In this document: in pieces, positions 35,728 through 44,596 of the stretch
Position numbering within the stretch: position 1 is the first letter of the stretch
How the letters are laid out: the number at the start of each line of letters is the position of its first letter
Assembly (NCBI GenBank): GCA_033765145.1
Contig: JANRIH010000021.1
Location: 30,283-94,282 of the forward strand
Reading direction: 5' to 3'
From: JAGVSR01 sp033765145
Lineage (GTDB): Bacteria > Pseudomonadota > Alphaproteobacteria > Rhizobiales > Hyphomicrobiaceae
DNA length: 64,000 bases
Position numbers and translations under genes: made by a program
The notes under the pieces: model-generated
Seen by the model: only the letters and a program-made list of their open reading frames with translations
Told to the model about the DNA's origin: nothing
Database searches by the model: none

Positions 35728-36291
35728 TTATGCGTCCGCCTGCTCCTTGCCGGCCGGCGGTGTGGCGGCGAGCGCCGGCACGGTCACTTCGCTGACGTCA
35801 CGCTCGCGGCGGCGGGCCTGCGGCGGCTGGAACGCGCGCCGGGCGTGGAATTCGCAATACGGCAGCCCGGCGACTTTCTGCTTGCCGCAGAAATGGAAAT
35901 CCGCGTGCTGCGGATCACCGATCGGCCAGCGGCAGGTGCATTCCGTAAGCGTCTGGATCGTCTTGCGCTCGGCCAGCGGAATATCGAGTTCTTCCGCCGT
36001 GGACTGATAGGGCTCGACTTCGAAGATGTTGCGCAGGGGCGAAGCGCCCGGCTGTGGGAAGCGCGGCTTCTGGCCCATCCGCTTGGCCTGCGCGGCATGC
36101 ATCGATTTCGGACGCGGGCGGTGAGACTTGATGCGGATCGTGGTGGCGCGCCCGGAAAGTCCCAGACGATGCACTTTGCCGATAACGGCATTGCGGGTCA
36201 CGCCGCCGAGCCGTCCGGCGATCTGGCTGGCGCTCAGACCTTCCGACCACAGCTTCTTCAGCTGCTCGACGCGTTCATCGTTCCAGCCCAT
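35728..36291 (-). CDS. gcrA: Cell-cycle regulator GcrA
   Basis: GcrA is the alphaproteobacterial cell-cycle regulator that binds RNA polymerase carrying sigma-70 and acts at promoters with methylated GANTC sites. The 187-residue protein starts MGWNDERVEQLKKLWSEGLSASQIAGRLGGVTRNAVIGKVHRLGLSGR, the conserved DNA-binding helix-turn-helix. The middle is basic and variable, and the C-terminal sigma-interaction domain holds CTCRWPIGDPQHADFHFCGK and PYCEFHARRAFQP with the conserved cysteines. The ATG at 36291 has GAGGAG ahead of it. Confidence 0.95.
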   Translation of the reverse strand: MGWNDERVEQLKKLWSEGLSASQIAGRLGGVTRNAVIGKVHRLGLSGRATTIRIKSHRPRPKSMHAAQAKRMGQKPRFPQPGASPLRNIFEVEPYQSTAEELDIPLAERKTIQTLTECTCRWPIGDPQHADFHFCGKQKVAGLPYCEFHARRAFQPPQARRRERDVSEVTVPALAATPPAGKEQADA

Positions 36292-36753
36292 TGGGGTCTC
36301 CTCGAGCAAAAAATCCACGCGGTGCGCAAGCCCATTCTGGGCGCGCTCCGGCACACGAAACTGGTCGACGAATCGGAGGCGGGCCGTTATGCGACGACGC
36401 ACAACTGCTCACGGGTCTCCGACACGAGACCGCGACAGACGCTTGACTGGGAAACGCGAGACTTGTTCACGCGGACAAAAAAGGGATCACCGAACCCGAT
36501 CCCTAACGCGTGCTGGACACGGAACCTACTTGGGTCGCGCTACGGCGCGACATCTCGTGGCCAGACCTGGAAACCATACAACAGCTAGCTTTCAGCCTAC
36601 AAGCATGGCCGGGTCCGGACCGGGGTCGTAGACTTTGCCCAGTGGCGCGCCCGCCACAGATCGATTCGACAGACGGCGGAATTCGGGGCCCCGATCGGCG
36701 TGTCCCCGACAAAAACAGCCCGTCCGGTGTATTTGCGACACCTGTGTGGCGCG
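36292..36753. other. Non-coding interval between gcrA and the argD promoter
   Basis: About 460 bp with no protein-like frame on either strand. One GANTC site (GAATC, 36370-36374), a possible CcrM methylation site, lies 79 bp ahead of the gcrA ATG and could serve cell-cycle control, although one site can occur by chance. The rest shows nothing I can name. Confidence 0.4.
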
Positions 36754-36782
36754 TTGACACGACCGGCGCACGCGCGTATCTA
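36754..36782 (+). promoter_or_regulatory. Sigma-70-type promoter of argD
   Basis: A perfect -35 TTGACA (36754-36759) and a -10 TATCTA (36777-36782) are separated by exactly 17 nt. Transcription would start near 36789, about 70 nt ahead of argD and just before a terminator hairpin. Confidence 0.6.
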
Positions 36783-36797
36783 CACCGCTTCGATTGG

Positions 36798-36820
36798 GCC
36801 GCCGCCGAGGCGGCTTTTTT
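36798..36820 (+). terminator. Intrinsic terminator or attenuator in the argD leader
   Basis: Stem GCCGCC (36798-36803) and GGCGGC (36809-36814) with a 5-nt loop, followed by six T residues (36815-36820). It lies downstream of the argD promoter and 38 bp upstream of the start codon, so it would stop argD transcripts unless read through. It may instead end an upstream transcript. Confidence 0.7.
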
Positions 36821-36858
36821 GATTTGTGGGCCAGGAAACTGAGACAGGAACCTGTGAG

Positions 36859-38094
36859 ATGGCGATGCCCAAGGCGGCGCCGTTGCCGGTGTCTTTGCCA
36901 AACGCGGACGGCCCCTCACCGGCCGTGATGGGGACCTATGCCCGCCAGAACGTCGTGTTCGAGCGTGGCGAGGGCGCGTGGCTGACCGCGACAACGGGCG
37001 AGCGCTTCCTCGATTTCGCCTCCGGTGTCGCCGTCAATGCCTTTGGCCACGCCCACCCGCGCCTGGTCAAAGCGCTGAAGGCGCAGGCCGAAAAGCTCTG
37101 GCACACATCCAATCTCTATCGCGTGGCGGGTCAGGAAAAGCTCGCCGAGCGCTTGGTATCAGTGACGTTCGCCGACAAGGCGTTCTTCTGTAATTCCGGC
37201 GCGGAAGCCTGCGAAGGCGCCATCAAGGCCGCGCGGCGGTACCATTTCGTCAATGGCCGTCCCGAGCGCTGGCGCATCGTGACGTTCGAAGGCGCTTTCC
37301 ACGGCCGGACGATCGCGACTATCGCCGCCGGCGGAAATCCGAAATATCTCGAAGGCTTCGGCCAGCCGGCGGGCGGCTTCGACCAAGTCCCGTTCGGCGA
37401 TCCTCAGGCCGTCCAGGCCGCGATCGGACCCGAGACGGCAGCGATCATGATCGAGCCGGTTCAGGGCGAGGGCGGTGTCCGCGTGGCGTCGCCTGAGTTC
37501 CTGCGGATGCTGCGGGACATCTGCGACCGGCAAGGCCTGCTCCTGGTCCTCGACGAAGTTCAGTGCGGCATGGGCAGAACCGGGCGCCTCTTCGCGCACG
37601 AGTGGGCCGGGATCACGCCCGACGTCATGGCCGTCGCGAAGGGGCTGGGCGGCGGGTTCCCCGTCGGCGCGTTTCTTGCGACCGAGGCCGTGGCCGGGGC
37701 GATGGTGCCGGGCACGCATGGCTCGACGTTCGGTGGCAATCCGCTCGCGACCGCGGTCGCATCGGAAATTCTCGACATGATGCTCGAGCCGGGCGTTCTG
37801 CCGGGGGTCCTGTCGGCGTCGGAACGCTTTTCCGCAGACCTGGCGTCCTTGATGGCCCGCCATCCGCGCCTCATCGTCGAGGTGCGCGGACAGGGGCTCC
37901 TGATGGGACTGAAGCTCGCTCTTCCCGTGGCCGACGTCGTCCGCGTGGCCTTCGAGGAGCGGCTCTTGCTCGTCGGCGCTGGCGAAAATGTCGTTCGAAT
38001 TCTACCCCCCCTCAACGTGTCGGACGTCGAGATCGCAGAAGGCATCGCCCGCCTCGATCGCGCACTCGCCCGTGTCCGTTCCGCGACCACCTGA
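36859..38094 (+). CDS. argD: Acetylornithine aminotransferase
   Basis: A class III PLP aminotransferase converting N-acetylglutamate semialdehyde to N-acetylornithine in arginine synthesis. The 411-residue protein has the PLP-phosphate site CNSGAEACEGAIKAAR, the ring-stacking and Asp regions (MIEPVQGEGGV, LVLDEVQCGMGRTG), and the Schiff-base lysine in VAKGLGGGFPVG (Lys261). The ATG at 36859 was chosen with AGGAA ahead of it; a GTG at 36826 and an ATG at 36865 are possible. argF follows after 31 bp, so argD-argF-hslO probably form an operon. Confidence 0.94.
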   Translation: MAMPKAAPLPVSLPNADGPSPAVMGTYARQNVVFERGEGAWLTATTGERFLDFASGVAVNAFGHAHPRLVKALKAQAEKLWHTSNLYRVAGQEKLAERLVSVTFADKAFFCNSGAEACEGAIKAARRYHFVNGRPERWRIVTFEGAFHGRTIATIAAGGNPKYLEGFGQPAGGFDQVPFGDPQAVQAAIGPETAAIMIEPVQGEGGVRVASPEFLRMLRDICDRQGLLLVLDEVQCGMGRTGRLFAHEWAGITPDVMAVAKGLGGGFPVGAFLATEAVAGAMVPGTHGSTFGGNPLATAVASEILDMMLEPGVLPGVLSASERFSADLASLMARHPRLIVEVRGQGLLMGLKLALPVADVVRVAFEERLLLVGAGENVVRILPPLNVSDVEIAEGIARLDRALARVRSATT

Positions 38095-38125
38095 AATCGT
38101 AGCCCGAAGGAAGGGTCCTTGCGCA

Positions 38126-39061
38126 ATGGCCAAGGCGAATGCTGTTCGTCATTTCCTCGACATAGACCTCATCGACGCCAAGGTCCTGCGTCGGATGCTC
38201 GACAACGCGCATCAATTGAAGGCCGCCGGCCGCAGGACGCCGCCGAAGCTGCGCCCGAAGGGCATCGAGGACAAGGTTCTGATCCTCGTGTTCGAGAAGC
38301 CGTCGACGCGCACACGTGTGTCGTTCGATCTCGCCATGCGCCAGCTGGGCGGCGAAACGCTGTCGCTCAACCATACGGATCTGCAACTGGGCCGGGGGGA
38401 GAGTATCGCCGACACCGCGCGGGTTCTCTCACGCTACGCCGACGCGATCATGATCCGCGCGAACGCGCATGAAACGCTGCTCGAACTGTCGCGCCATGCC
38501 ACGATCCCGATCATCAACGGCCTGACCGACAAGTCTCATCCCTGCCAGATTATGGCCGACCTCATGACGTTCGAGGAGCACATCGGTCCGCTGAAGGGCC
38601 GCTCGGTCGCCTGGGTCGGGGACGGCAACAACGTCGCCGTGTCCTGGATGCATGCCGCCGCACGATTCGGCTTCGAACTGCGCCTCGCCTGTCCCGACGA
38701 ACTGATGCCCGAGCCCGAGGTCGTGGCCGCCCTCAAGAAGGAGAAGGCCGACATATCAATCGGGACTGATCCCGTGAAAGCCGTGAAAGGCGTCGATTGC
38801 GTCGTCACCGACACCTGGGTGTCCATGGGCCAGACCGACGCCGCCAAGCGCAAGCAGCTCCTGAAACCATACGCGGTCAACGAGCAACTCATGTCCAAGG
38901 CCGCGAAGGGCGCGATCTTCATGCATTGCCTGCCGGCCTATCGCGGACACGAGGTGTCGGAAGCCGTGCTTGAAGGCCCGCAATCGGTCGTGTTCGACGA
39001 GGCGGAGAACCGGCTGCACGCGCAGAAGGCGATCCTCGCGTGGTGTCTCGGCGTCGACTAG
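38126..39061 (+). CDS. argF: Ornithine carbamoyltransferase
   Basis: Condenses ornithine and carbamoyl phosphate to citrulline. The 311-residue protein has the carbamoyl-phosphate motif STRTR (60-64), the HPCQ loop (KSHPCQIMADLMTF) and the MHCLPAYRG ornithine-side motif. The D-x-W region TDTWVSMGQ is intact. The ATG at 38126 gives the standard length, whereas the frame upstream overlaps argD. It sits between argD and hslO on the same strand with short gaps. Confidence 0.95.
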   Translation: MAKANAVRHFLDIDLIDAKVLRRMLDNAHQLKAAGRRTPPKLRPKGIEDKVLILVFEKPSTRTRVSFDLAMRQLGGETLSLNHTDLQLGRGESIADTARVLSRYADAIMIRANAHETLLELSRHATIPIINGLTDKSHPCQIMADLMTFEEHIGPLKGRSVAWVGDGNNVAVSWMHAAARFGFELRLACPDELMPEPEVVAALKKEKADISIGTDPVKAVKGVDCVVTDTWVSMGQTDAAKRKQLLKPYAVNEQLMSKAAKGAIFMHCLPAYRGHEVSEAVLEGPQSVVFDEAENRLHAQKAILAWCLGVD

Positions 39062-39077
39062 TGGTGTGGAGTGCGCC

Positions 39078-40028
39078 ATGGCCACAAGCGGCAAATTGGA
39101 CGATGGCACGGACGATTACGTTCTGCCGTTCTCGACGGACAAATCCGGCGTTCGCGGCCGCGTGGTGCGTCTCGGCAAGAGTGTCGACACTATTCTCGGC
39201 CGGCATGGCTATCCCGCCGCTGTCAGCGAAGCGCTGGGGCAGGCCCTCGCATTGACCGCGATGCTGGGATCGTCATTGAAGCCCGGCGGACGCCTCGGAT
39301 TGCAGACCCGCACCGATGGCCCGATCCGCATGATCCTTGCCGACTACGAAGCCCCTGGCCGGCTCCGCGGCTATGCTGGGTACGACGCGGCCGCCGTCGA
39401 GGCGGCATCGCGCGCGGGCCATGGCCGCGACGCTCAAGCCAAGCTGCTCGGCAACGGACATCTGGCTCTGACCCTCGAACGCGGGCCCGGCGAGGAACAA
39501 TACCAGGGCATCGTCGCGCTCGACGGAATGAGCCTCGGGGCCGCGGCCCTGGCGTACTTCCGACAGTCCGAGCAATTGCCGAGCTATGTGCGTCTCGCGG
39601 TCGCGCGCGAGCGCCGCGCGGGCGGCGACGGCTGGCATTGGCGTGCGGGCGGGCTCCTCATCCAGCATCCGACCGCGTCCGACGTTGAGGACGCGAGCGA
39701 CCCCGACGACGAAGATCGCGAGAACTGGCAGCGCGCACGCATTCTCGCAGCGAGCGTCGAAGACCATGAACTGCTCGATCCCGCGCTCTCCTCCGAGCGG
39801 CTACTGCTGCGCCTTTTCCATGAAGAGAATGTCCGCATCTATCAGGGCCAAGGCCTCGACGTGCGCTGCCGATGCTCGAAGGAGCGCGTGGCCATGTTCC
39901 TGACCCGCTTCACGCCCACCGACCTCGACACGTTGCGCGAGCCGGATGGCAGCATCTCCGTCACGTGCGAATTCTGCTCGACGAAATACAACTTCCCTGC
40001 CGGGTCGGACCTGTCCACATCGGAGTGA
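39078..40028 (+). CDS. hslO: Redox-regulated chaperone Hsp33
   Basis: Hsp33 is a holdase activated when oxidation releases its zinc and unfolds the linker. The 316-residue protein has the N-terminal chaperone domain (GRHGYPAAVSEALGQALALTAMLGSSLK, then GPIRMILADYEAPGRLRGYA). The C-terminal redox switch has two cysteine pairs, CRC and CEFC (RCRCSKERV, TCEFCSTKY). The ATG at 39078 follows argF by 16 bp, matching the argF-hslO pair seen in many Rhizobiales. It is convergent with argE across a 21-bp gap. Confidence 0.94.
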   Translation: MATSGKLDDGTDDYVLPFSTDKSGVRGRVVRLGKSVDTILGRHGYPAAVSEALGQALALTAMLGSSLKPGGRLGLQTRTDGPIRMILADYEAPGRLRGYAGYDAAAVEAASRAGHGRDAQAKLLGNGHLALTLERGPGEEQYQGIVALDGMSLGAAALAYFRQSEQLPSYVRLAVARERRAGGDGWHWRAGGLLIQHPTASDVEDASDPDDEDRENWQRARILAASVEDHELLDPALSSERLLLRLFHEENVRIYQGQGLDVRCRCSKERVAMFLTRFTPTDLDTLREPDGSISVTCEFCSTKYNFPAGSDLSTSE

Positions 40029-40049
40029 GGGTCGACGTTCCCACGGCGG

Positions 40050-41231
40050 CTATCGCGCGGCCCAGTCTCCGAGCCGAGCGAGAAACGCGAGGCATTTGCG
40101 GATCTCGGCTTCATCGATCCACTCGTCGGCCGTGTGCGCCTGCGCGATGTGGCCCGGTCCGCAAACGACGGTCGCGGCCCCGGCATCCTGGAAGAGCCCG
40201 GCCTCCGTGGCGTAGGAGACGCCGAACGTTTCGTTCTGTCGCGTGAGAGCGAGCGCAAGCGCCACGGCCTCCGATCCCGCTTCGGATTGGAACGCCGGGA
40301 CCGAGTTCTGCCGCGCGATGTCGATCGCGGCTTCCGGTGCGATAGCGCGCATCCGCGGCAAGAGGACGTGCTCCGCGAACGCGCGAAATTTCGCGTCGAG
40401 AGTGTCGATATCGAGTGCGCGCGTCGCGCGGACCTCGAAACCGACGCGGCACGTCACGGGGATGATGTTCGACGCCGTGCCGCCGTCGATCCGCGTGACC
40501 TGAAGTGTCGGATAGGGCGGATCAAACCGGGGATCGGGATAGCGCGTTCGAAGTTCGTTCTCGATCCGCTGCAACTCCGCGAGAAACTCGCCCGCGAACG
40601 TGATCGCATTGACGCCGATGTGCGCCATACTCGAATGCGCGGCGCGGCCTGTGAAATCGGCGGACCACCGGACCGGGCCCTTGTGGGCATCGACGACGGC
40701 CATCCCGGTCGGTTCGCCGACAATGACGATCCGCGGCCGCGGCAGCCGCAAACCCATCTCCGCGATCATTGGCCGGACGCCGATGCACCCGATCTCCTCG
40801 TCGTAGGAGAGCAGGATGTGGATCGGTTCCCGGAGATCGAGGCGCTGGTATTCCGGCGCCATCGCGAGAACGCAGGCGACAAACCCTTTCATGTCGGCCG
40901 TGCCCCGGCCCCAGTATCGACCGTCGCGAACGTCGAGGCGGAACGGATCGCTCGACCAGTCTTCTGCCCGCGCCGGCACGACGTCCGTGTGCCCTGAGAG
41001 GCCGACACCTCCGGCATTGGCCGGCCCGATCGTCGCGACGAGGCTCGCCTTCTCGCCATCCTCGGTCGGGATGAGGTCCGATGCGATGCCGTGACCGGCG
41101 AGGTAGTCGCGGACGTAGTCGACGAGCGGGATGTTGGACTTGTGGCTCGTCGTATCGAACGCGACAAGCCGCGCCAGGATCTCGGCGGTCCGGCTTTCAA
41201 GTGATGCGATGTCGAATGCCACGGCGGTCAT
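40050..41231 (-). CDS. argE: Acetylornithine deacetylase
   Basis: An M20-family zinc hydrolase removing acetate from N-acetylornithine to give ornithine. The 393-residue protein has the metal ligands in LSGHTDVVP (His, Asp), GRGTADMKGF, LSYDEEIGCIG (catalytic Glu) and IVGEPTG. The lid domain starts near HKGPVRWSADFTGRAAHSS, and the terminal GHIAQAHTADEWI supplies the last histidine. Together with argD and argF this makes three of the arginine genes within 5 kb. A related M20 peptidase is a less likely alternative. Confidence 0.9.
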   Translation of the reverse strand: MTAVAFDIASLESRTAEILARLVAFDTTSHKSNIPLVDYVRDYLAGHGIASDLIPTEDGEKASLVATIGPANAGGVGLSGHTDVVPARAEDWSSDPFRLDVRDGRYWGRGTADMKGFVACVLAMAPEYQRLDLREPIHILLSYDEEIGCIGVRPMIAEMGLRLPRPRIVIVGEPTGMAVVDAHKGPVRWSADFTGRAAHSSMAHIGVNAITFAGEFLAELQRIENELRTRYPDPRFDPPYPTLQVTRIDGGTASNIIPVTCRVGFEVRATRALDIDTLDAKFRAFAEHVLLPRMRAIAPEAAIDIARQNSVPAFQSEAGSEAVALALALTRQNETFGVSYATEAGLFQDAGAATVVCGPGHIAQAHTADEWIDEAEIRKCLAFLARLGDWAAR

Positions 41232-41256
41232 GGTGTGAGCGGTCTCCGCCCCGATC

Positions 41257-41664
41257 TCAGTTCATGCTGCGGACGGTGAAGGGACTGTCGAGCGAGAAGG
41301 CCGGAATGGCGACGTCGAGCATCTGCCCGCCATCGATCGCCATCTGGTAGCTGCCGACCATGATCCCCGACGGCGTCGCGAGCGGGCAGCCTGAGGTATA
41401 GGTGAACGCTTCGCCCGGCGCGATGACCGGGGTCTGGCCGACGACGCCCGGACCGCGCACTTCCTCGGTCCGCCCATACCCATCCGTGATGCGCCAGCAA
41501 CGGGAGCGGAGCTGGACCGGGAGCTCGCTTTCGTTTGCGATCTCGATCGTATAGCTCCAGAAGTAGTAGCCCTCGTCCGGTGACGATTGCTCGGCCTGGT
41601 ACTCGGGGAGCACGCGCACGCGGATCTTCTTCGTCGTGGTTTCGTATTGATACGTGCGGCTCAC
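41257..41664 (-). CDS. apaG: ApaG family protein
   Basis: A 135-residue protein of the ApaG/DUF525 family, a fibronectin type III-like beta sandwich. ApaG has been linked to CorD/Co2+ and Mg2+ resistance and to Ap4A levels, with no agreed activity. The family signature is clear in YFWSYTIEIANESELPVQLRSRCWRITDG and GPGVVGQTPVIAPGEAFTYTSGCPLATPSGIMVGSYQM. The GTG at 41664 has GAGG about 8 nt upstream; a TTG at 41679 would add five residues. It lies between metZ and argE on the same strand, 84 bp from metZ. Confidence 0.9.
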   Translation of the reverse strand: MSRTYQYETTTKKIRVRVLPEYQAEQSSPDEGYYFWSYTIEIANESELPVQLRSRCWRITDGYGRTEEVRGPGVVGQTPVIAPGEAFTYTSGCPLATPSGIMVGSYQMAIDGGQMLDVAIPAFSLDSPFTVRSMN

Positions 41665-41748
41665 GTGCGGCCTCGGCAATCGGCTGTTGGCACACAGTCT
41701 AACGTGCGGACGGGGTCCTTGCGAGCATTCGAAGTTGCCGCACGGCCC

Positions 41749-42966
41749 TCACGCGATGGCCGCCGCGATCGCCCCATCGATGTCGGCTACGAGATCGCGT
41801 GGCGCTTCCAACCCGACCGAAAGCCTCAGCATTCCGTCGGAAATGCCAAGCTCGGCCCGCGCCGCGGGGCCGATTCGGTGATGCGTCGTCGTCGCGGGGT
41901 GGGTGATGAGGCTCTTGGCATCGCCGAGGTTGTTCGAAATCCGGATGAGCCTGAGCGCATTCTGAAACTTGAACGCGGCGGCCTTCCCGCCGTCGAGTTC
42001 GAACGCGATCATCTGACCGCCACCCGCCATTTGCCTGCGCGCGAGAGCGACCTGCGGGTGATCGTCCCGTCCGGGATAGAGGACGCACGTAACGCCCTTG
42101 GATTTCGCCAGGTGATCGGCGACGAACTGTGCACCGGCCTGCTGGGCCGCGACGCGAATGGGCAGCGTCTCGAGGCCCTTCAGCATGACCCAGGCGTTGA
42201 ACGGGCTCATGGATGGCCCCGTCTGGCGCACGAAATCCTGCAGGTGGTCGACCAGGAATTTGTCCGAGCAGAGAACCGCGCCGCCGAGACACCGGCCCTG
42301 TCCGTCGATGTGCTTCGTCGCAGAATAGATGACGACATCCGCGCCGAGCGCCAGCGGTCTCTGCAGCATCGGCGTCGCGAACACGTTGTCGACCATGACA
42401 AGCGCGCCGATCTCCTTGGCAATCGCCGAGACCGCTTTGATGTCGACGAGCTCCAATGTAGGGTTAGCGGGCGTTTCGAAGAAGAAGGCCTTCGTGTTGG
42501 GTCGGATGGCCGCGCGCCATTCGGCGAGATCCCGCCCGTCGATCAGCGTGGAGGCGATGCCGAAACGCGGGCAAAGCGTCTCGACAATATAGCGGCACGA
42601 CCCGAACATCGCGCGCGCCGCGACGACGTGATCACCGGCTTTGAGATACGAAAGAAGGCCCGCGGTCACGGCCGCCATGCCGGTCGCCGTCGCGCGGCAG
42701 GCTTCCGCGCCTTCGAGCAGCCTCAGGCGCTCTTCGAGCATCGCAACGGTCGGATTGCTGAAACGGGAATACTGGAAGCCCGGGTCTTCGTTCTTGAAGC
42801 GAGCCTCGGCCTGTTCCGCGGACTGATAGACGAAGCCCTGCGTCAGGAACATCGCTTCCGATGTCTCGCCGAACTGCGAACGCAGAGTCCCGCCGTGCAC
42901 GAGTTGCGTTTCGGGCGCCCAGCTGGCGCTCGCCGGCGATGCGGGGTCGGTAGGCTTGCCGCTCAT
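41749..42966 (-). CDS. metZ: O-succinylhomoserine sulfhydrylase
   Basis: A PLP enzyme of the Cys/Met-metabolism family that makes homocysteine directly from O-succinylhomoserine and sulfide. The 405-residue protein has the cofactor-binding YSRFSNPTVAMLEERL, FFETPANPTLELVDI and the Schiff-base lysine in YSATKHIDGQGR (Lys218). The FVYQSAEQAEARFKN start and the GRCLGGAVL segment are characteristic of MetZ rather than cystathionine gamma-synthase. It is preceded by a SAM-II riboswitch and a leader terminator, so expression should fall when SAM is abundant. Confidence 0.93.
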   Translation of the reverse strand: MSGKPTDPASPASASWAPETQLVHGGTLRSQFGETSEAMFLTQGFVYQSAEQAEARFKNEDPGFQYSRFSNPTVAMLEERLRLLEGAEACRATATGMAAVTAGLLSYLKAGDHVVAARAMFGSCRYIVETLCPRFGIASTLIDGRDLAEWRAAIRPNTKAFFFETPANPTLELVDIKAVSAIAKEIGALVMVDNVFATPMLQRPLALGADVVIYSATKHIDGQGRCLGGAVLCSDKFLVDHLQDFVRQTGPSMSPFNAWVMLKGLETLPIRVAAQQAGAQFVADHLAKSKGVTCVLYPGRDDHPQVALARRQMAGGGQMIAFELDGGKAAAFKFQNALRLIRISNNLGDAKSLITHPATTTHHRIGPAARAELGISDGMLRLSVGLEAPRDLVADIDGAIAAAIA

Positions 42967-43004
42967 GGTGTTCTCCCTTCCGCGCCCGACCGCGTCGGCA
43001 CACG

Positions 43005-43054
43005 AAAAACCCGGCTCCGCGGGCGCTGCCCCGCCAAGGGGACCGTGCGCCGGG
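43005..43054 (-). terminator. Terminator hairpin in the metZ leader
   Basis: On the minus strand, CCCGGC (43054-43049) pairs with GCCGGG (43015-43010), which is followed by TTTTT (43009-43005). An inner CCCC/GGGG stem lies inside. A second CCCGG just upstream (43063-43059) can instead pair with the first arm around ATTTC, breaking the terminator. This lies between the SAM-II aptamer and the metZ start. Confidence 0.7.
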
Positions 43055-43075
43055 AAATCCGGGTGCGCGCGGCCA

Positions 43076-43126
43076 CTTTAGCGAGTTGTTTTACGTGGCT
43101 GCAAGCCGGCCGGCCAAATCACCACG
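43076..43126 (-). ncRNA. SAM-II riboswitch aptamer
   Basis: The minus strand reads CGTGGTGATTTG, then CGGCTTGCAGCCACG, then GCTAAAG, the conserved order of the compact SAM-II (metA motif) aptamer of alphaproteobacteria. CGTGG pairs with CCACG to form the stem, and the TAAAACAA and GCTAAA segments make the pseudoknot region. The 51-nt length fits the class. It precedes metZ, an established SAM-II target, and binds S-adenosylmethionine to reduce expression. Confidence 0.85.
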
Positions 43127-43195
43127 ACATCCTGTCCGGGGAGTACGCTGAGGCGGCCCTTGGCGTCAAGAGCACCATGGGCTAGATGCGGCAAG

Positions 43196-44356
43196 ATGAA
43201 GAAGGAACGCGCACGCACGAAGGCTGAAGCGAACTCCCCCGCGGACAGCGACGACGATCGTCTGCTGGGTGTCGCCGTCACCGACGGCATCCTCCCAGTC
43301 CAGGCGTTGCGTGCGCTCGTGTCCTCGGGATCGCTCGCTTCCGACGAACCGTTGGCACCCGGCCAGCTGCAACCGGCGAGTGTGGATCTGAGGCTCGGGG
43401 CCAAGGCCTGGCGCGTGCGGGCGAGCTTCCTGCCCGCGCCCGGAGCGAGCGTCAGGGACAGGCTCGAAAGTTTGAAGCTGCATGAGATCGACCTGAAAAA
43501 GGGCGCGGTCCTGGAAACGGGATGCGTCTACATCGTCCCGCTACTGGAACGGCTGGCCCTGCCGCCGGCGATCGCAGCATCCGCCAATCCCAAGAGCTCG
43601 ACCGGCCGCCTCGACGTCTTCACGCGTGTGATCGCCGAGGGCGTGACGGCGTTCGACCAGATTCCGGCAGGCTACAAGGGACCTCTATATGCCGAGATCT
43701 GCCCACAGACGTTTCCGATCCTCGCGCGCAAGGGATCGAAGCTGACGCAGTTGCGATTCCGCGTCGGCGATCCGCGCGAGACCGACGCCGGGCTCTCGAC
43801 GCTCCACGCGTCGAATAGGCTCGTCAGCGGCGGACACGTCGACATCGCGGACGGTATCGCGCTCTCCGTCGACCTCGTCGGCGGGCCCGATGGGTTGATC
43901 GGCTATCGCGCCAAACGCCACACGGGCCTCGTCGATGTTGATGCCCCCGCGAGCTGCCGCGTCGCGGACTATTGGGAGCCGATCACGGCCGATCCGAGCC
44001 TGAGCCTCATCCTAGACCCCGACCAGTTCTATATCCTGGCCTCGAAGGAGGCCGTGCACATCCCTCCGACCCACGCCGCCGAAATGATGCCCTTCAATCC
44101 GCTGGTCGGCGAGTTCCGCGTCCACTACGCAGGCTTCATGGACCCGGGCTTCGGCCACGACGCGGCCGGCGGCATGGGTTCGCGCGTCGTCCTCGAGGTC
44201 CGCTCGCACAAGGTGCCCTTTATTCTCGAGGACGGGCAGATCATCGGCCGGCTCGTCTACGAGCGCATGGTCGAAGTGCCCGAGGTGCTCTACGGGTCCG
44301 ACCTCGGCTCGAATTATCAGGCGCAGCGCTTGAAGCTCTCGAAGCACTTCGTCTGA
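43196..44356 (+). CDS. dcd: dCTP deaminase, long alphaproteobacterial type
   Basis: Deaminates dCTP to dUTP, feeding thymidylate synthesis. The 386-residue protein is about twice the length of E. coli Dcd and is the two-domain form common in Rhizobiales. QLQPASVDLRLG at the start of the first domain and LALPPAIAASANPKSSTGRLDVFTRVIAEGVTAFDQIPAGYKGPLYAEICP carry the nucleotide-binding and trimer features. A second, related half follows (HIPPTHAAEMMPFNPLVGEFRVHYAGFMDPGFGHDA). The ATG at 43196 follows a basic, Lys/Glu-rich start; the frame is open to 43160. It is divergent from metZ. Confidence 0.88.
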   Translation: MKKERARTKAEANSPADSDDDRLLGVAVTDGILPVQALRALVSSGSLASDEPLAPGQLQPASVDLRLGAKAWRVRASFLPAPGASVRDRLESLKLHEIDLKKGAVLETGCVYIVPLLERLALPPAIAASANPKSSTGRLDVFTRVIAEGVTAFDQIPAGYKGPLYAEICPQTFPILARKGSKLTQLRFRVGDPRETDAGLSTLHASNRLVSGGHVDIADGIALSVDLVGGPDGLIGYRAKRHTGLVDVDAPASCRVADYWEPITADPSLSLILDPDQFYILASKEAVHIPPTHAAEMMPFNPLVGEFRVHYAGFMDPGFGHDAAGGMGSRVVLEVRSHKVPFILEDGQIIGRLVYERMVEVPEVLYGSDLGSNYQAQRLKLSKHFV

Positions 44357-44596
44357 GGTGGGCGCATTGATCGCCACAAGTCTTGACGAATTGTGAATTC
44401 GAGACCCCGCCCGGTAAGGAATTAAGGTAAGGCCTGGGTCGCTATATCCAAATTTCATTCAATCAAAGGCAAATTTTCGGAGATCGCTGACAGCGCCTCT
44501 TAACCGCCTGATCGCTAGCGTTGCTCAGTGGACGCGGGCTGGAGGCATGCTTCGTGCAACGCATCCGCGGTCAAATGAATTGGGAAGGATAGATCG

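Noticed and set aside
36510..36842. 110-codon plus-strand frame before argD
   Set aside because: It runs through a promoter and a terminator hairpin, and the translation is not protein-like.
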